From positions 124,001 to 188,000 of the forward strand of contig CAUYUJ010005669.1 of NCBI GenBank assembly GCA_963575745.1: a stretch of 64,000 nt of DNA. Direction: 5' to 3'. A program made the position numbers and the translations under genes. Shown here one piece after another: positions 54,401 through 61,420 of this stretch (its first letter is position 1; every line of letters starts with the position of its first letter). This DNA is from Prorocentrum cordatum. Lineage: Eukaryota; Sar; Dinophyceae; Prorocentrales; Prorocentraceae. Under the pieces are notes generated by a model. It was not told the DNA's origin. It was given only the letters and a program-made list of their open reading frames with translations, and did not search any database.

Positions 54401-54880
54401 CTGGGAGCGCGAGAGCGTCAAGTACACGTCGTGGATGCCAAGAGCATCTACGACACCATGCTCAAAGAGGGCAACGCTGGAGCTAAGGACCGACGTACAG
54501 CTATCGACCTCGCAATAATATGTGAAGCTTTAGAAGAGGCGAAAGGCAAAGTACGTTGGATACCACACGGCCGTATGCCGGTGGACTCATTGACTAAAGA
54601 CGACATCACGAAGGGGAACGCGGCACTGTTCGATATGATGACGAACGGCCGCCTCATCCTTGTGGATGAGAGTGACGAGGTTGAGCGCCGCCGTCACGCT
54701 CCTAGTCTCAAGAGCCGCACCCAGGCAGCTTCTCGCAAGGTCCTCGACGGGCGCGTGCTGACGTCATGGAGGGAGTTCCCGTCCCTGGTCCAGGATGGTG
54801 GTGGTGGTGGTGGTTCCTCCAGTCCTCCCTTTTCCTCTCCTTCCTCCGCGTGCACCATGTCTGTTCCCATGTTCCAATAG
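45467..54880 (+). CDS. Copia Gag-Pol polyprotein frame (3,137 codons)
   Basis: Order by residue: Gag ~1-420 (PAWPGWTHYRQWRSALKRW); CCHC knuckle 461-474 (CGICKQKGHWHREC); protease with VDPGAGSD at Asp 538, a DPG in place of DTG/DSG; hydrophobic segments ~710-755 and ~800. Residues ~830-1360 are Arg/Ser/Gly-rich and read like a shadow of the embedded ORF. Then methyltransferase-like domain ~1515-1690 (CPECRIFS, Cys 1575; FAFEHPLYASSW, Glu 1625); pre-integrase HH-CC (HVNMGHP...CSEC); integrase D1867, D1925 and E1960, a D-D-35-E spacing; RT with VDD at 2709-2710; RNase H D2868, E2931, D2990 and D3040. ATG 45467 is the first plausible start. There is no stop between Gag and Pol. Expression across the shadow-like block is puzzling. 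Confidence 0.88.
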   Translation: MTVTTEQLRDLVTGMVRETMSAVGAPQATKAEPLQTAADGRQNDPWQAAAAAAADWRQDGWRQDGERRQLDHKTAEADQRDAWQDYGKDSWSAGWGRRDGWYSGSWSGGGVKGDFSDPPAWPGWTHYRQWRSALKRWDNNTDVPVWRRYEKFLKLFDWNMQARFEDLSEQLISGPSWISTVLERMNLMIGEREGDELRRTGRRALFEAARENKESLTQYVMRRESQFQEAEANELWLSSKMKGLMLEEGAGLSGQGMQNLRTLARGQLDYESVTWALRQMDASGSERLLPGRSAAALPAVETEESGAQSSFSHPPPPSYPVGRSEVGSEEDVEADGDFYDDDLDDEDEAAILAELEDLDLDETQLDEAMAMIESRSNQRTWKQNKDIKRAAKRDREYFAPKPRPGGAGSASQPRSRPAGGRSDRGGRGRQERGRGGGSGFRGSGFSRKKLSPEQLMKITRCGICKQKGHWHRECPEKDNPKYANQRKGMSAYMFDGVVSGSGDWVVTPELLDQWKELGQAMQDAGIYLVGKPTQGLVDPGAGSDLVGLTALNRESLALAAVGLKFEAIPKQHQRPRAAHGVGGMARVVGSVLFPLCLGGVLGIIETTVLLEEVPHILSVNLLEFLGCAIDLPQNVMNSATLEVDIPLTRLGSGHRMATIVQQLEAPLQIPDNALRKYPFLSAGAFLLESDKPPEMLESGELRRYRIITHQVVLYGVLVSILLSLGVVLCEAPSGQMSTGFLVGYVGLATGIFESRAQLASRKSVRALGSSREAKATVRHSEYEKQGRSWVPSAVVLLMSVATLGSSLRQVLSRLIVSQPDLFSRPSRRSRSRHSHACAHGDLGAHRWRDGAVRPESCSSTSAEEASQGLRGDAGEAASGTSRAGCSPGHAAGVRAGGPRLRPGYDDAAVGLRRRALSDPPAPRGGGIPLRLAAVPGIGRPEHRSRHGSRSGGLVRSGGPAAATRPSAAGLRAWTPRASEQCTSARRGGARVQQAEGGGSSRRATSSGGSGSGGGRRRCRSGGEQGRSLSAPRTSRLHSGWRTSRTPSSGTQSPQEVTSGRHAVTTGKGLVVGRTTGRGRSSANGHPPGRRPGASQATAGGGLPSSRSSHSVLREPVGQRVQVHCLRSSHHLDPQERSRSWSERRGPSRVGGPSRESSSSLSPEGGRHPPGERGIPAGRGSTERCQPVERPPPGAAVAAAQRARGHQGAGPGAGDAQPDDRRGHEHSELPCWPGGGTDADSPELRHHPEDPRGLRALRGEPRLHPDVPGQHRGDHEQHQRSHPADGGHDGPDRHGHPGPGEPPERPDPGVGRGVEQLGPRRAAPAAGRPEQRAERRGPMDRDDDGHHHDSVLRGLGSSLSRPQCQGLLAPKVREPRTSVVRLHACLPACGCRAEEEPRKNHIPRVISPPRPPSSASEGGVPQDRSVTFSFLACPGFPPGLREADGGTQDRNDFRNEEIVWLDGDTWNDDREVACPASASRAVEGAARQRLGSRNAVGQGAAATEGVRRKRGRTAFLEVFSPPRMAPEVQKLGAPLGSRPSLDRLTGWDSSDPRQVQELWRLLEKEEPDFVWLCPECRIFSAINRLNKNKRDPEEWRQAVIDGLRDLTLCMEIAAFQHAKGRYFAFEHPLYASSWASQVVSLVASLPGVRKLRLDMCMFGLQVDERGLNKKPTGILSNHPRVLRALDGHLCDGTHKHAVLEGSWQTSRAARYPFKLAQRVARAVAEQWQGVFREARPTWAELSELSFPAEAGEGNPLEEEAEAEEEEPEDSGDEPETRPVDGRKGVTVPDVDPSEEEKRLVYKLHVNMGHPDVRKFCRVLRAGGVKRHIVRWARNKFRCSECAERQRSSNHRKVALPRTFRFNHIVGIDLFYLDFQGTTHPFMNVVDHGSNLQLCVRLADARAATVWRAFVAGWIRPFGAPDFMISDGGSEFGERFARGLEQWGVMHHVCDADSPWQNGRVERHGGWVKDRVKQELDAGSSLPGSLDELDELVHELVAHKNRFWHRGGFSPAQLVFGQNPRLPHDILSDDTGAVPGWRDMLSPASEQDSAGAEFARPQEVRAAARRLAIEANAHEKISRASKARAPALKSFTPGQWVFVWRNLSRASSRADALGRRRACWTGPGVVVLCEGGTVWVAVRARLWKCSVEQVRLASPEEEYGLQLAQSPQWQELLTQVHTRRASAVDVQREGPPPDDAWDQPSRHEADAAPHLPGVPGPVPAEPEEAPVPGSVLAPGPSPGFGGLPRRPGGRHADRQPRAPSEDGSVDAQAGSERTRLPSIAEGDEVAPDSTPDVSDPGMSRAISEDRESEPTPALSPADPVAPSSAPPLSSSPFSPSDPAPVVSPTPDPSTPRRSRLTQPVDVPSCILRARAASSPPEMKRARTEPEGGSPPLADPSSSSSLPSPPPPPPPPLPRGPGEPEGREVTARAGSPRRPVTDLVREIEAGHPRQRSRSPQDRRAFFLLPGGGDGGVQAVPAQDLEGDAGWTGLSDDSGVFAASRGGEVSLKSLSPADRQKFEISNQKEWDAMMGTGACDIIPPDKAEVIRRTQAERIISSRMVRRWKPVEGTFQEPSAKSRWCVHGHRDPDSGSLQVYAPTPQTSSIMMFIQVFMNLGMLADIADVKNAFCQSDPMSRAQGNIYVEPCEGISLPKGSLILLRVNVYGLDDAPVAWRRTVVKFLEKHGFTKSLLEPRWWVRYGSKGEILNMILLEVDDFFIASSSPSSRSWLRQTLEARFKFGEYRDCHAGPVEFAGRRVTVGAQKATLDMEKYILEEVKPLSMAKGRLSKRDSPLEPAEFRALRSLVYKFNWVGRETRPEAAGVASILASRLKAATTGDVSLANKLVRHLRSTASRGLTAWRLDPERMAFASFSDAGGVGAFDGMVDDRGLPEDPTQGAWMVLAADSDLLNNTSARASILGWRSSKLRRKVPSTLAGETLALSAAVAEVENLQILYRDVIFQDVHVRDHRRASCPFTTILRADCRLGARERQVHVVDAKSIYDTMLKEGNAGAKDRRTAIDLAIICEALEEAKGKVRWIPHGRMPVDSLTKDDITKGNAALFDMMTNGRLILVDESDEVERRRHAPSLKSRTQAASRKVLDGRVLTSWREFPSLVQDGGGGGGSSSPPFSSPSSACTMSVPMFQ
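47970..49541 (+). CDS. Embedded 523-aa ORF in the +1 frame of the copia polyprotein
   Basis: ATG 47970 starts MHVLTATLALIAGGMVQSAP, a signal-peptide or TM-like N-terminus, and the frame ends YEGWDLV at TGA 49539-49541. Next come a Pro/Ala region, a CPHPDHH motif (Cys 268) with KCTACG (Cys 288, Cys 291) as a possible zinc ribbon, and an amphipathic helical stretch (residues ~305-470), including GHLQALQWQLHNVPEGIRAL and QTSLDNIAGTMNNINAATQQ. Codons here end mostly in G or C in this frame, whereas the main frame reads as low-complexity Arg/Ser/Gly. The coding frame therefore seems to switch. I recall a similar CxHP...YGN...CxxC segment inside other dinoflagellate copia polyproteins. Expression could use its own initiation, frameshifting or trans-splicing: a pyrimidine-rich stretch and CAG precede the ATG. 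Confidence 0.7.
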   Translation: MHVLTATLALIAGGMVQSAPNPAPAPAPKKPPKAFEETQERLRQARREQAAAQAMQQASELEDHDSDQDMMTLQSDSEGEPFQIPRLPVGEGYPYGWPPSQASGAQSTGVATAPGAAASSGQVAQPPPPDHPPPDFVPGRRGPASNAPQHGAEALGFSKQRAAARAGELRAAVAQGVGADVDGAGAAASRAGAYQPHAPVDSTPAGGPAGHRAAARNLPRKSPPVGMPSPQARASSLAGPPVGGGAVPMATLPGGGQVPVKPPPVVDCPHPDHHIRYYGNQWGSGSKCTACGARITWIPKNAPGAGPNDEDRPESAAQAARAAARSAQRAVDILQENEGFQQGAAALNVVNQLSGHLQALQWQLHNVPEGIRALGQVQETLNQMIAVATNIQSFPAGLEEGLMQIHQSCVTIQRILGGFEHFGENLDFIQTSLDNIAGTMNNINAATQQMVVMMVQIGTAIQGLVSHQNAQIQASGAASSSSGPGEPPPLPADPSNVQSGGDPWTGTTTATTTTQSYEGWDLV

Positions 54881-55000
54881 TCTGGCGCTTTTCTTGCTTT
54901 TCTCCCGGGGTAGCAGTTGTCATAATGACCAACTGCCAATTGCAGGGCTGTGTGCAGCCCGGCATTCAGGGCTGCAAAACCTACGAGAAAGTCTCACCCA

Positions 55001-55120
55001 TGAGACAGGTGAGCATATTTCGCACAGTAGGTTTTGCATTTAGAGTTGTGTGAAGTTTCCTGTCACTGTTATCCGATTTGGCTCAAGGGAAAAGCATTTA
55101 CTGCCTTTGCTGCTGCCACA
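55001..55120 (+). repeat. 3' LTR (120 bp)
   Basis: Matches 45114-45233 except A for G at 55118. The SL-like piece is at 55072-55087. It starts 120 bp after the polyprotein stop. Confidence 0.85.
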
Positions 55121-55903
55121 GCGCGATGGCAGCAACAGGTTCTTCGAGTGGAATGTTTGAGTAGGCGTTCGGGGCTTTTTGGGGCCTCTCGGGCCGTCTT
55201 GTGGCGATATTACAGGCCGTCTGGGCCGTTTTGGAGCGTCGCAAGCCCGCGAAAACCTGTCGAAAACCTAAGGGAAATTCACGGGCAGCCCCTCCCCACG
55301 TCCCCCTTCAGGCCCCCGGGGCAGGGGGGGACGAGGACGGATGATGGAGGATCATGGATGCAACATGGAGGATGGATGACGGAGGACGGAGGTCGGGGCG
55401 TGGAGGAGGGAGGTGGCAGAGCACGCGAGGGGCGGAAAAGAGGCTTTGGTCGGCCGCGCCGGGCGCCATGCGCCCACAGGTTCCGGTGCGCCTGGCGTGG
55501 GTGCTGCCGGAGGCGGCCGCCCGCGGAGAAGGCGAAGGTGAGCTGAGGGCCCCTGCCGGGCGCGAGCTGAGGGCCCTGCTGTCCCCAAGGGCTTGATTTT
55601 TTGTCGCCAGTCGACGAGTGGGGATCAAGCTAGATGAGTCAAGGTATAATGCAGATCGCGGTATTCCCAGGTAGACTCACTGATCTCAAGGGAAATGTGG
55701 AGCACATCGTGGCCGATCCAGAGGGATCGAGGGACGGCAGAAGTCGTCAAGCCCCTAACGGTGTTGGGCTCGGCACGAACGAAATGGGTATGGACAAATG
55801 CGTACGGAAACCGACAGCGGATCCTCGGGACCAGGAATATGTCCACAACACAATGTAGTGTGTCCGCTACTTATCAGTGGCGTATGATGGTCCAAACACC
55901 GTG
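55121..55903. other. 3' flank of the retrotransposon; repeat fragments
   Basis: A short copy of the GGCCGTCTTG family lies at 55155-55290, sharing TTGGAGCGTCG with 43885-43895. A GGATGATGGAGGATC-type stretch at 55330-55440 matches 6296-6405. The ORF at 55634-55858 is uncharacterised and not supported as a gene. Confidence 0.5.
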
Positions 55904-55907
55904 TGTA

Positions 55908-55966
<59 letters not shown>

Positions 55967-56391
55967 ATGTATGTATGTATGTATGTATGTGTGTATGTGT
56001 GTATGTGTGTATGTGTGTATGTGTGTATGTGTGTATGCATGCATGTATGTATGTATGTATGTATGTAATGCAATGCAATGTAATGTAATGTAATGTGATG
56101 TGATGTGATGTAATGTAATGTAATGTAATGTAATGTAATGTAATGTAATGTAATGTAATGCAATGTGCTGCAATGTACTGTACTGTACTGCACTGTACTG
56201 TAATGTATTGTAATGGAATGGAATGGAATGGAATGGAATGGAATGGAATGTAATGTAATGTAATGTATGTATGTATGTATGTATGTATGTATGTGTGTAT
56301 GCATGCATGCATGCATGCATGTATGCATGTATATGTATAGGTATAAAGGGAGAGAGAGAGAGAGAGAAACAAAAGAGAGAGAGAGAGAGTA
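55904..56391. repeat. Compound microsatellite
   Basis: In order: (GTCT)n 55904-55966, (GTAT)n, (GTGTAT)n, (GCAT)n, (GTAAT)n/(GTGAT)n to about 56165, (CTGTA)n, (GGAAT)n about 56212-56250, (GTAT)n, (GCAT)n and (GA)n 56350-56390. Frames on both strands stay open by composition. Confidence 0.95.
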
Positions 56392-57084
56392 GTCGTTTCA
56401 GTACCTGTCGCCTGGAGAACCGGCCAGGCAATTATTCAGTGTACCTTGTTTTTTCGCGTTTCTGGAAGCATATACGTGCGGTTCCCAGGGCCTGTTCAAT
56501 CTGAGGATTCGCTGTCGGTGTCGCCGCGGACGTTGCACATGTGAGACAGGAGGCAGCCTGGCCAACAGCGGCCGCTGTCGGCTTTTGACAACAGTTGTTG
56601 TCTGGCATTGTACCCATGTTTTCCGTGCTCATTACGGGCGTCCGAATTGGCGCGGGATGCGCAGGGGGTACGGGGAGGCCCTCCTCCCTTCCTCCCTCCC
56701 TCCTGCCTGCTCTTGCACTGTGACCAGCGTCCGCAAGTTGGAAAGAGCGCGTTCCGTGGTCGCTTGGAGGGGGGGGGGTTGGAACCGGACCCCCTCCCCC
56801 CCCTGGATGGAGGGGGGGAGGGTTCGACCCCCCCCCCCCTTCCCGAGACGGAGGGGTGAGGGGGTTTCGACCCCCCCACCACTTTCCTCCCGGCGGCGGG
56901 CGGCGGCGGCGGGGAGCGTCGACGAGGACGGCGACGAGGATGATGACGACAACGACACTCCGCCACCATACCTTGGAGTCCTAATGGTTGCCCCTTGGGG
57001 TCTCGTAGGAGGCCTCTCGGGGGCCTCGGAAGGGCATTTGTGCAGCCTCCTGGGCGCCTCTTGGGTGTCTCTTGGGGCCTCTCT
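56392..57084. other. No supported gene; G/C runs and a GGCCTCTTGGG stretch
   Basis: Several GGGGGGGG / CCCCCCCC runs lie at 56770-56870. A short copy of the GGCCTC/TTGGG family lies at 57000-57084, directly before the GGT array. Confidence 0.4.
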
Positions 57085-58015
57085 GAGGTGGTGGTGGGCT
57101 GTGGTGGTGGTGGTGGTGGTTGTGGCGGTGGTGGTGGTGATGGTGGTGGTGGTGTGGTTGTTGGTGGTGGTGGTTGTTGTAGTGGTTGTAGTGGCAGGTT
57201 GTGGTGGTGGTGATGGTGATGGTGATGGTGGTGAAGTGGTTTCTGGTGGTGGTGGTGGTAGTTGTGGCGGAGGTGTATTGAGGTGGTGGCGGTGGCGGTG
57301 GCGGTGGTGGTGTGGTGGTTTGTCGTGGTGGTTTGTCGTGGTGGTTGTGATGGTGGTAGTGGTTGTGGTGGTGGTGGGTTGTGGTGGTGGTGGTGGCGGT
57401 GGTGGTGATGGTGGTGGTGGTGGTTTGTTGCGGTGGTGGTGGTTGTGTTGGTGGTTGGTGGTGGTGGTGGTGGTGTGCTGGTGGTGGTGATGGGTTCTAG
57501 TGGTGGTTGTGGCGGTGGTGGTGGTGGTGTGGTGGTTTGTTGCGGTGATGGTGGTGGTTGTGACTTGATGGTGGTGTGGGGGCGGGTTGTGGTGGTGGTG
57601 TGTGGTGGGTTGTGGTGGCGGTGGTGGTGGTGGTTTGGTGGCGGTGTGGTGGTTTGTGGTGGTGGTGGGTGGTGGGTTGTGGTGGTGGTGGTGGTGGTGT
57701 GTGGAAGTGGTGCTGGTGGTGGTTGTGGTGGTGGCGGGGGTTGGTGGTGGTGTGGTGGTTTGTGGTGGTTGTGGTGGTGGGTTGTACTGCTGGTAGTGGT
57801 GGTGGTTGTAGCGGCGGTGGTGGTGGTGTGGTAGATTGTGGTGGTGGTAGTGGTGGTGGTAGTGGTGGTGGTAGTGGTGGTGGGTTGTGGTGGTGGTCGT
57901 GGTGACTTGTGGTGGTGGTGGTTGTGGTGGTAGTGGTTGTGGTGGTGGTGGTTGTGTGGTGGCTTGGTGGTGGTGGCGGTGGTGGCGGTGATGGGTGGTA
58001 GTGGCGGTGGTGGTG
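57085..58015. repeat. GGT/GTG trinucleotide array, ~0.93 kb
   Basis: Almost continuous GGTGGTGGT with TTGTGG and GCGGTGG variants, strongly G+T on the plus strand. The minus strand is an open His/Thr/Pro-rich frame with no independent support. Confidence 0.95.
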
Positions 58016-58599
58016 GTAGTTGTGGTAATCGTCGCTGCGTCCCCGCCGTCTGCTCTGCTGGCCACCTCCAGCGTCGGCGCCCCGGCCAGGGGGGGTGGTT
58101 TGGACCCCCCCCTAACCGTGGGCTGCTTCTGGTCATCTTCGCTGCGTCCCTGCCGTCGGCGCTGCTGGCGGCGGGAAGGGCGGGGGGGGGGGTTTGAACC
58201 CCCCCCCCACTGGGAGTGGGGGGGGTTCGGGAGGGGGGGGCGTTAAGAGGGAGGGGAGCCCCCCTGGTTCTGATCGACGACGCCGAGTGTTGGGGGGGGG
58301 TCCCACCCCCCAGTTCGAAACGCCCTGCCGAATGTTCCCAAGGCAAGCGCCTGTGAAACGCTCTCTCTCGCAGGTTGGAGCCCCCTTGCCCGCCTGAAGG
58401 ACCCACAATAATATGATTCACGATTCGTTTCAGATTCGATCGCAATCTAGTCCGACCGAAGTAAACCTATCTAGATTGATTCACGATTCCTTGTGGACTC
58501 GATCTGGATCTGGTCCGCACGATTCTTTTTCGTTCGCTGTGGACCAGATCGGGATCTGGTCCGCTCAAGATGGCCGCTCCGAGCACTGGAACGCGACCG
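58016..58599. other. No supported gene; GGGGGG-rich then ATTCGATC-rich DNA
   Basis: G runs at 58180-58320. GATTCACGATTC and TGGATCTGGTCCGC words repeat at 58420-58560. Confidence 0.4.
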
Positions 58600-58832
58600 C
58601 GCTGGGAGGCGCCCTGGGAGGAGCGCTGGGAAGAACGCTTGGGGGGCGCCCTGGGGGGAGCGCTGGGAGGAACGCCCGGAGGCGCCCTGGGAGGAGCGCC
58701 GGGAGGAGCGTTGGGAGGAGCGCTGGGAGGAGCGTCGGGAGGAGCGCTGGGAAGAGCGCTGGGAGGAACGCTGAGAGGAGCGATGGGAGGAACGCTGGGA
58801 GGAGCGCTGGGGGGCGCCCTGGCAGGAGCGGA
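58600..58832. repeat. 12-bp tandem array GGGAGGAGCGCT
   Basis: About 19 diverged copies. All three plus-strand frames are open (GGALGGAL, EERWEERW, SAGRSVGR types), which shows the repeat and not a gene is the cause. Confidence 0.9.
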
Positions 58833-59266
58833 GCGCTTGTCAAAAGGCCTTAGTCTTCTGCTTCCAGAGTTGCGGCTGCCGTTCCCGCGACCGCTTCGGC
58901 GTTCAAGTGTCCCCAAGGTTTTTCGCGGAACGCTTCCCAAGGCTCCTCCCAGCGTTCCTCCCCAGGGCGCATGCCAGGGCGCGTCCCGCTGCCTTTTCGA
59001 AAATGTCCCTCTCCTCCCAGTCACCGTAGACTGCGCGGGCGGATTCGAAAACGAGAGCGGGAACGGTCGCCGCAATGGTGCGTTTGGAAGCAGGAAATTA
59101 TGTTTTTCCCAACCATCCTGTGGTGTTGGGTCCTCGTTTTGGAGAGACAGCGCCCCGCGTTCCTATCCTCTCCTCTCCTCTCCCTCCTCCCCCCTCCTCC
59201 TCACCCTCCTCCCTCCTTCCATCCGCCTCGTCACCTCCCTGCGTTTTACCCACCCAGGACAGCGTT
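58833..59266. other. No supported gene
   Basis: Residual GAGGAACGC-type words to 58990, then C/T-rich DNA (59160-59240). Confidence 0.4.
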
Positions 59267-59545
59267 TCGTGGCCCCATGTGGAGCTCCACCGAAGGCCCC
59301 AGCAGCAGGGTCCGCATGCGTCCCCCGCCAATTTCGGCACACCCCTCACGAGGATCGTGGCCCCGTAGGGAACTCCACCGACGACCCTAGCGGCCCTAGC
59401 GGCAGGGTCCGCATGCGTCCCCCCGCCAATTTCGGCACACCCCTTACGAGGATCGTGGCCCCCTAGGAGCTCCACCGAAGGCTCCAGCGGCAGGGTCCAC
59501 ATGCGTCCCCCCGCCCATTTCGGTACACCCCCCACGAGGACCCCC
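59267..59545. repeat. Three tandem copies of an 88-98-bp unit
   Basis: Copies start TCGTGGCCCC at 59267, 59355 and 59453. Each contains CTCCACCGA, GCAGGGTCC, CATGCGTCCCC and ATTTCGG then ACACCCC. Confidence 0.85.
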
Positions 59546-59549
59546 TGTG

Positions 59550-59770
59550 CACCCCCTGTGGTGTGGAGAAAGTGCCACGCCTGCAACGCCCCGCGACCCT
59601 GGAACGGATAGAGACCGCGGTGAGGGACCACCCCTTGCGCACCCCCTGTGGTGTGGAGAGAGTGCCACGCCTGCCACGCCCCGCGACCCTGGGACGGATA
59701 GAGACCAGTGCCACGCTTGCCACGCCCCGCCGCCTTGGGACGGATAGAGACCGCGGTCTGCCACGCCTTG
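59550..59770. repeat. Tandem copies of a 90-bp unit plus partial copies
   Basis: CACCCCCTGTGGTGTGGAGA starts at 59550 and 59640. The part GCCACGCCCCGC...GGGACGGATAGAGACC repeats further at 59705-59755. Confidence 0.85.
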
Positions 59771-59954
59771 CGAATCTTGCGCGCGTGTGCTGCGTGATGC
59801 GCGTGTCATGTATGATGCGTGTGCGGCTGTATCTGGACGTGTGTCTCATGTGGGTGCACCGTATGTGTCATGTGTATGCTTGTGTCTCACGTGGGTGCCC
59901 AGTATGTGGCGCATACGTCGTGGGTGTGTGATGCAGTGAACACGCCAGTCGTGC

Positions 59955-60250
59955 ACTGGCGTTGTTTGTGTTTGTGTTCATGTTTGTGTTTATGTTTGTG
60001 TTTGTGTGTGTGCGTGCGTGCGTGCGTGTGTGCGTGTGCGTGTGCGTGTGCGTGTGCGTGTGCGTGTGCGTGTGTGAGTGTGTGTGAGTGTGAGTGTGAG
60101 TGTGAGTGTGAGTGAGTGAGTGTGTGTGAGTGTGTGTGTGTGTGCGAGTGTGTGCGAGTGTGTGCGAGTGTGTGCGAGTATGTGTGTGTGTGTGCGAGTG
60201 TGTGCGAGTGTGTGCGAGTGTGAGCGACTGTGTGCGACTGTGTGCATGCG
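59955..60250. repeat. GT/GTGC/GTGTGCGA repeat tract
   Basis: TGTTTGTGTT units pass into GTGCGTGC, GTGTGAGT and GTGTGCGAGT units. Confidence 0.95.
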
Positions 60251-60686
60251 TGCGGCTGCATGTAGACGCGTGTCTCATGTGCGTGCCGTTCATGTGTTGC
60301 CCGTGGACGAGACGAGAGAGGAAGAGGAGGTGAGGAAGGAGGGGGGAGGGAGGTGAGTGTGTGTGAGTGAGACGCGGATGGGACGCGGGAGGGAAGAAAA
60401 CCATGAACCCCACCAAGCATGTGGAGAAAAGACATGAAGCAACCCGCTATAGAATTTGAAGCCGTGGTTCAGAACGGTGGCCAAACGATCCGTGGGCAGG
60501 CCGCATCTGAAGCGGGCGGATTCGTTGATTGCGTGAATTGCCTTCGTTGCTTGTCGCACCGCTGTTATTCCTGATCGAGCGTCGTCTGCCCCGTAGGGGA
60601 CCGCTCCAGATACCAGAGCAGGCATGCAAATTTCTTGTCCTGTCCTGTCCCGTCCTGTCCCCATCCTGCTTGCGTCTCCTCTGCAG
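60251..60686. other. No supported gene; possible intron end
   Basis: A GAGGAAGG-rich stretch is followed by unique sequence. TCCTGTCCTGTCCC units (60638-60662) precede a good CTCCTCTGCAG acceptor. Confidence 0.4.
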
Positions 60687-60950
60687 GACCGCCGCTCTGT
60701 GGGTGGGCGCGCCCGCCCGCGTGGCGGCGTCGGGGGCGGGGCATGGCGGCGCGGCCGCCGCCGGAGCCGCCGCACGCAAGCGCCTCGGTGGGCGGAACGC
60801 GGGGGCTGCCGGGGCCGGGGCTGGCACGGCTCCCCCAGCCGAGCGCATGCCAAGAGCTGGCGGGGGGCAGAAACCGACGGAGGGCTTCAATCCTGCCAAG
60901 ACCACCCCTCTCAGAGCTCTGGCCTGGCAATGTGCTCTGCGCGTCCCCCC
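60687..60950 (+). CDS. Weak candidate exon
   Basis: After CTTGCGTCTCCTCTGCAG, one frame encodes an Ala/Gly/Arg-rich stretch and then GGQKPTEGFNPAKTTPLRAL and AWQCALR. The second part looks protein-like. No adjoining exon is identified. Confidence 0.25.
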
Positions 60951-61159
60951 GGTCGCCCTGTCCTTGTCCTCCCCCTCCTCCTCCTCTGCCTCCTCTTGCT
61001 CCTCCTCCTCCTCCTCGTCCCCTTCTTCTCTTCCTCCGCTCTCGCTCGCTCTGGCTCTCTCCCTCTTCCTCTTACCCTCTCCCTCTCATCCTGTTCCTCC
61101 TGTTGCTCCTCCTCCTCCTCATCCTCTTCTCCCCCCTCCTCTTCCCCCCCGGAGTTAGG
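60951..61159. repeat. CTC/CCTCCT pyrimidine tract
   Basis: CTCCTCCTC and TCTCTCCC units throughout. A complementary-type GGAGGAGGA tract lies at 61588-61650. Confidence 0.8.
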
Positions 61160-61420
61160 GAGGAGCAGGGGCAGCGTTAGGGGTGGATTGGCCAGGGAGG
61201 AAAACATCGACCCCCCATCGCCCATTCTTCGATGGGCCCGATAGCCCTTTCCCACCCAGGAACGTAGAGATCCGTTATTGGGCCTATCGCCGATCTTTCG
61301 GCGATGTATCGCCGATTCCAGGTCCACGCTTCCCCCCTGAGCAGGTCCCCTCCGAACGCTCCCCCCCAACGATCGGGGCCCAACTGCTGGAGACGGGGGG
61401 TTCTCACTGTCTGCACCACT
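61160..61420. repeat. Foldback-family copy with perfect 8-bp hairpin
   Basis: Contains ATCGCCGA (61286-61293) and TCGGCGAT (61298-61305) plus a following ATCGCCGA. The left part aligns with 44770-44830. Confidence 0.6.

Larger units (their letters stand above)
45114..55120 (+). mobile_element. Apparently intact Ty1/copia LTR retrotransposon, about 10.0 kb
   Basis: Two 120-bp LTRs (45114-45233 and 55001-55120) begin TG and end CA and differ at one base (45231 versus 55118). A primer-binding-type site follows two bases after the 5' LTR. The internal region holds one 9.4-kb frame with Gag, CCHC knuckle, aspartic protease, methyltransferase-like domain, integrase, reverse transcriptase and RNase H in copia order, plus an embedded second ORF. 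The flanks give GCGC on both sides (45110-45113 and 55121-55124), a possible short target duplication. Near-identical LTRs and no internal stops imply recent insertion. The LTRs are unusually short, and no polypurine tract abuts the 3' LTR. Confidence 0.92.

Noticed and set aside
56212-56250. GGAAT repeats as human satellite contamination
   Set aside because: Only a few units, embedded in a longer compound microsatellite with gradual unit changes. Slippage explains it.
55755-56431. Minus-strand ORFs rich in HTYIHTYI and HYITLHYI
   Set aside because: Translation of tetra- and pentanucleotide microsatellites.
57085-58445. Long His/Thr/Pro minus-strand proteins
   Set aside because: Antisense translation of the GGT array and G runs only.
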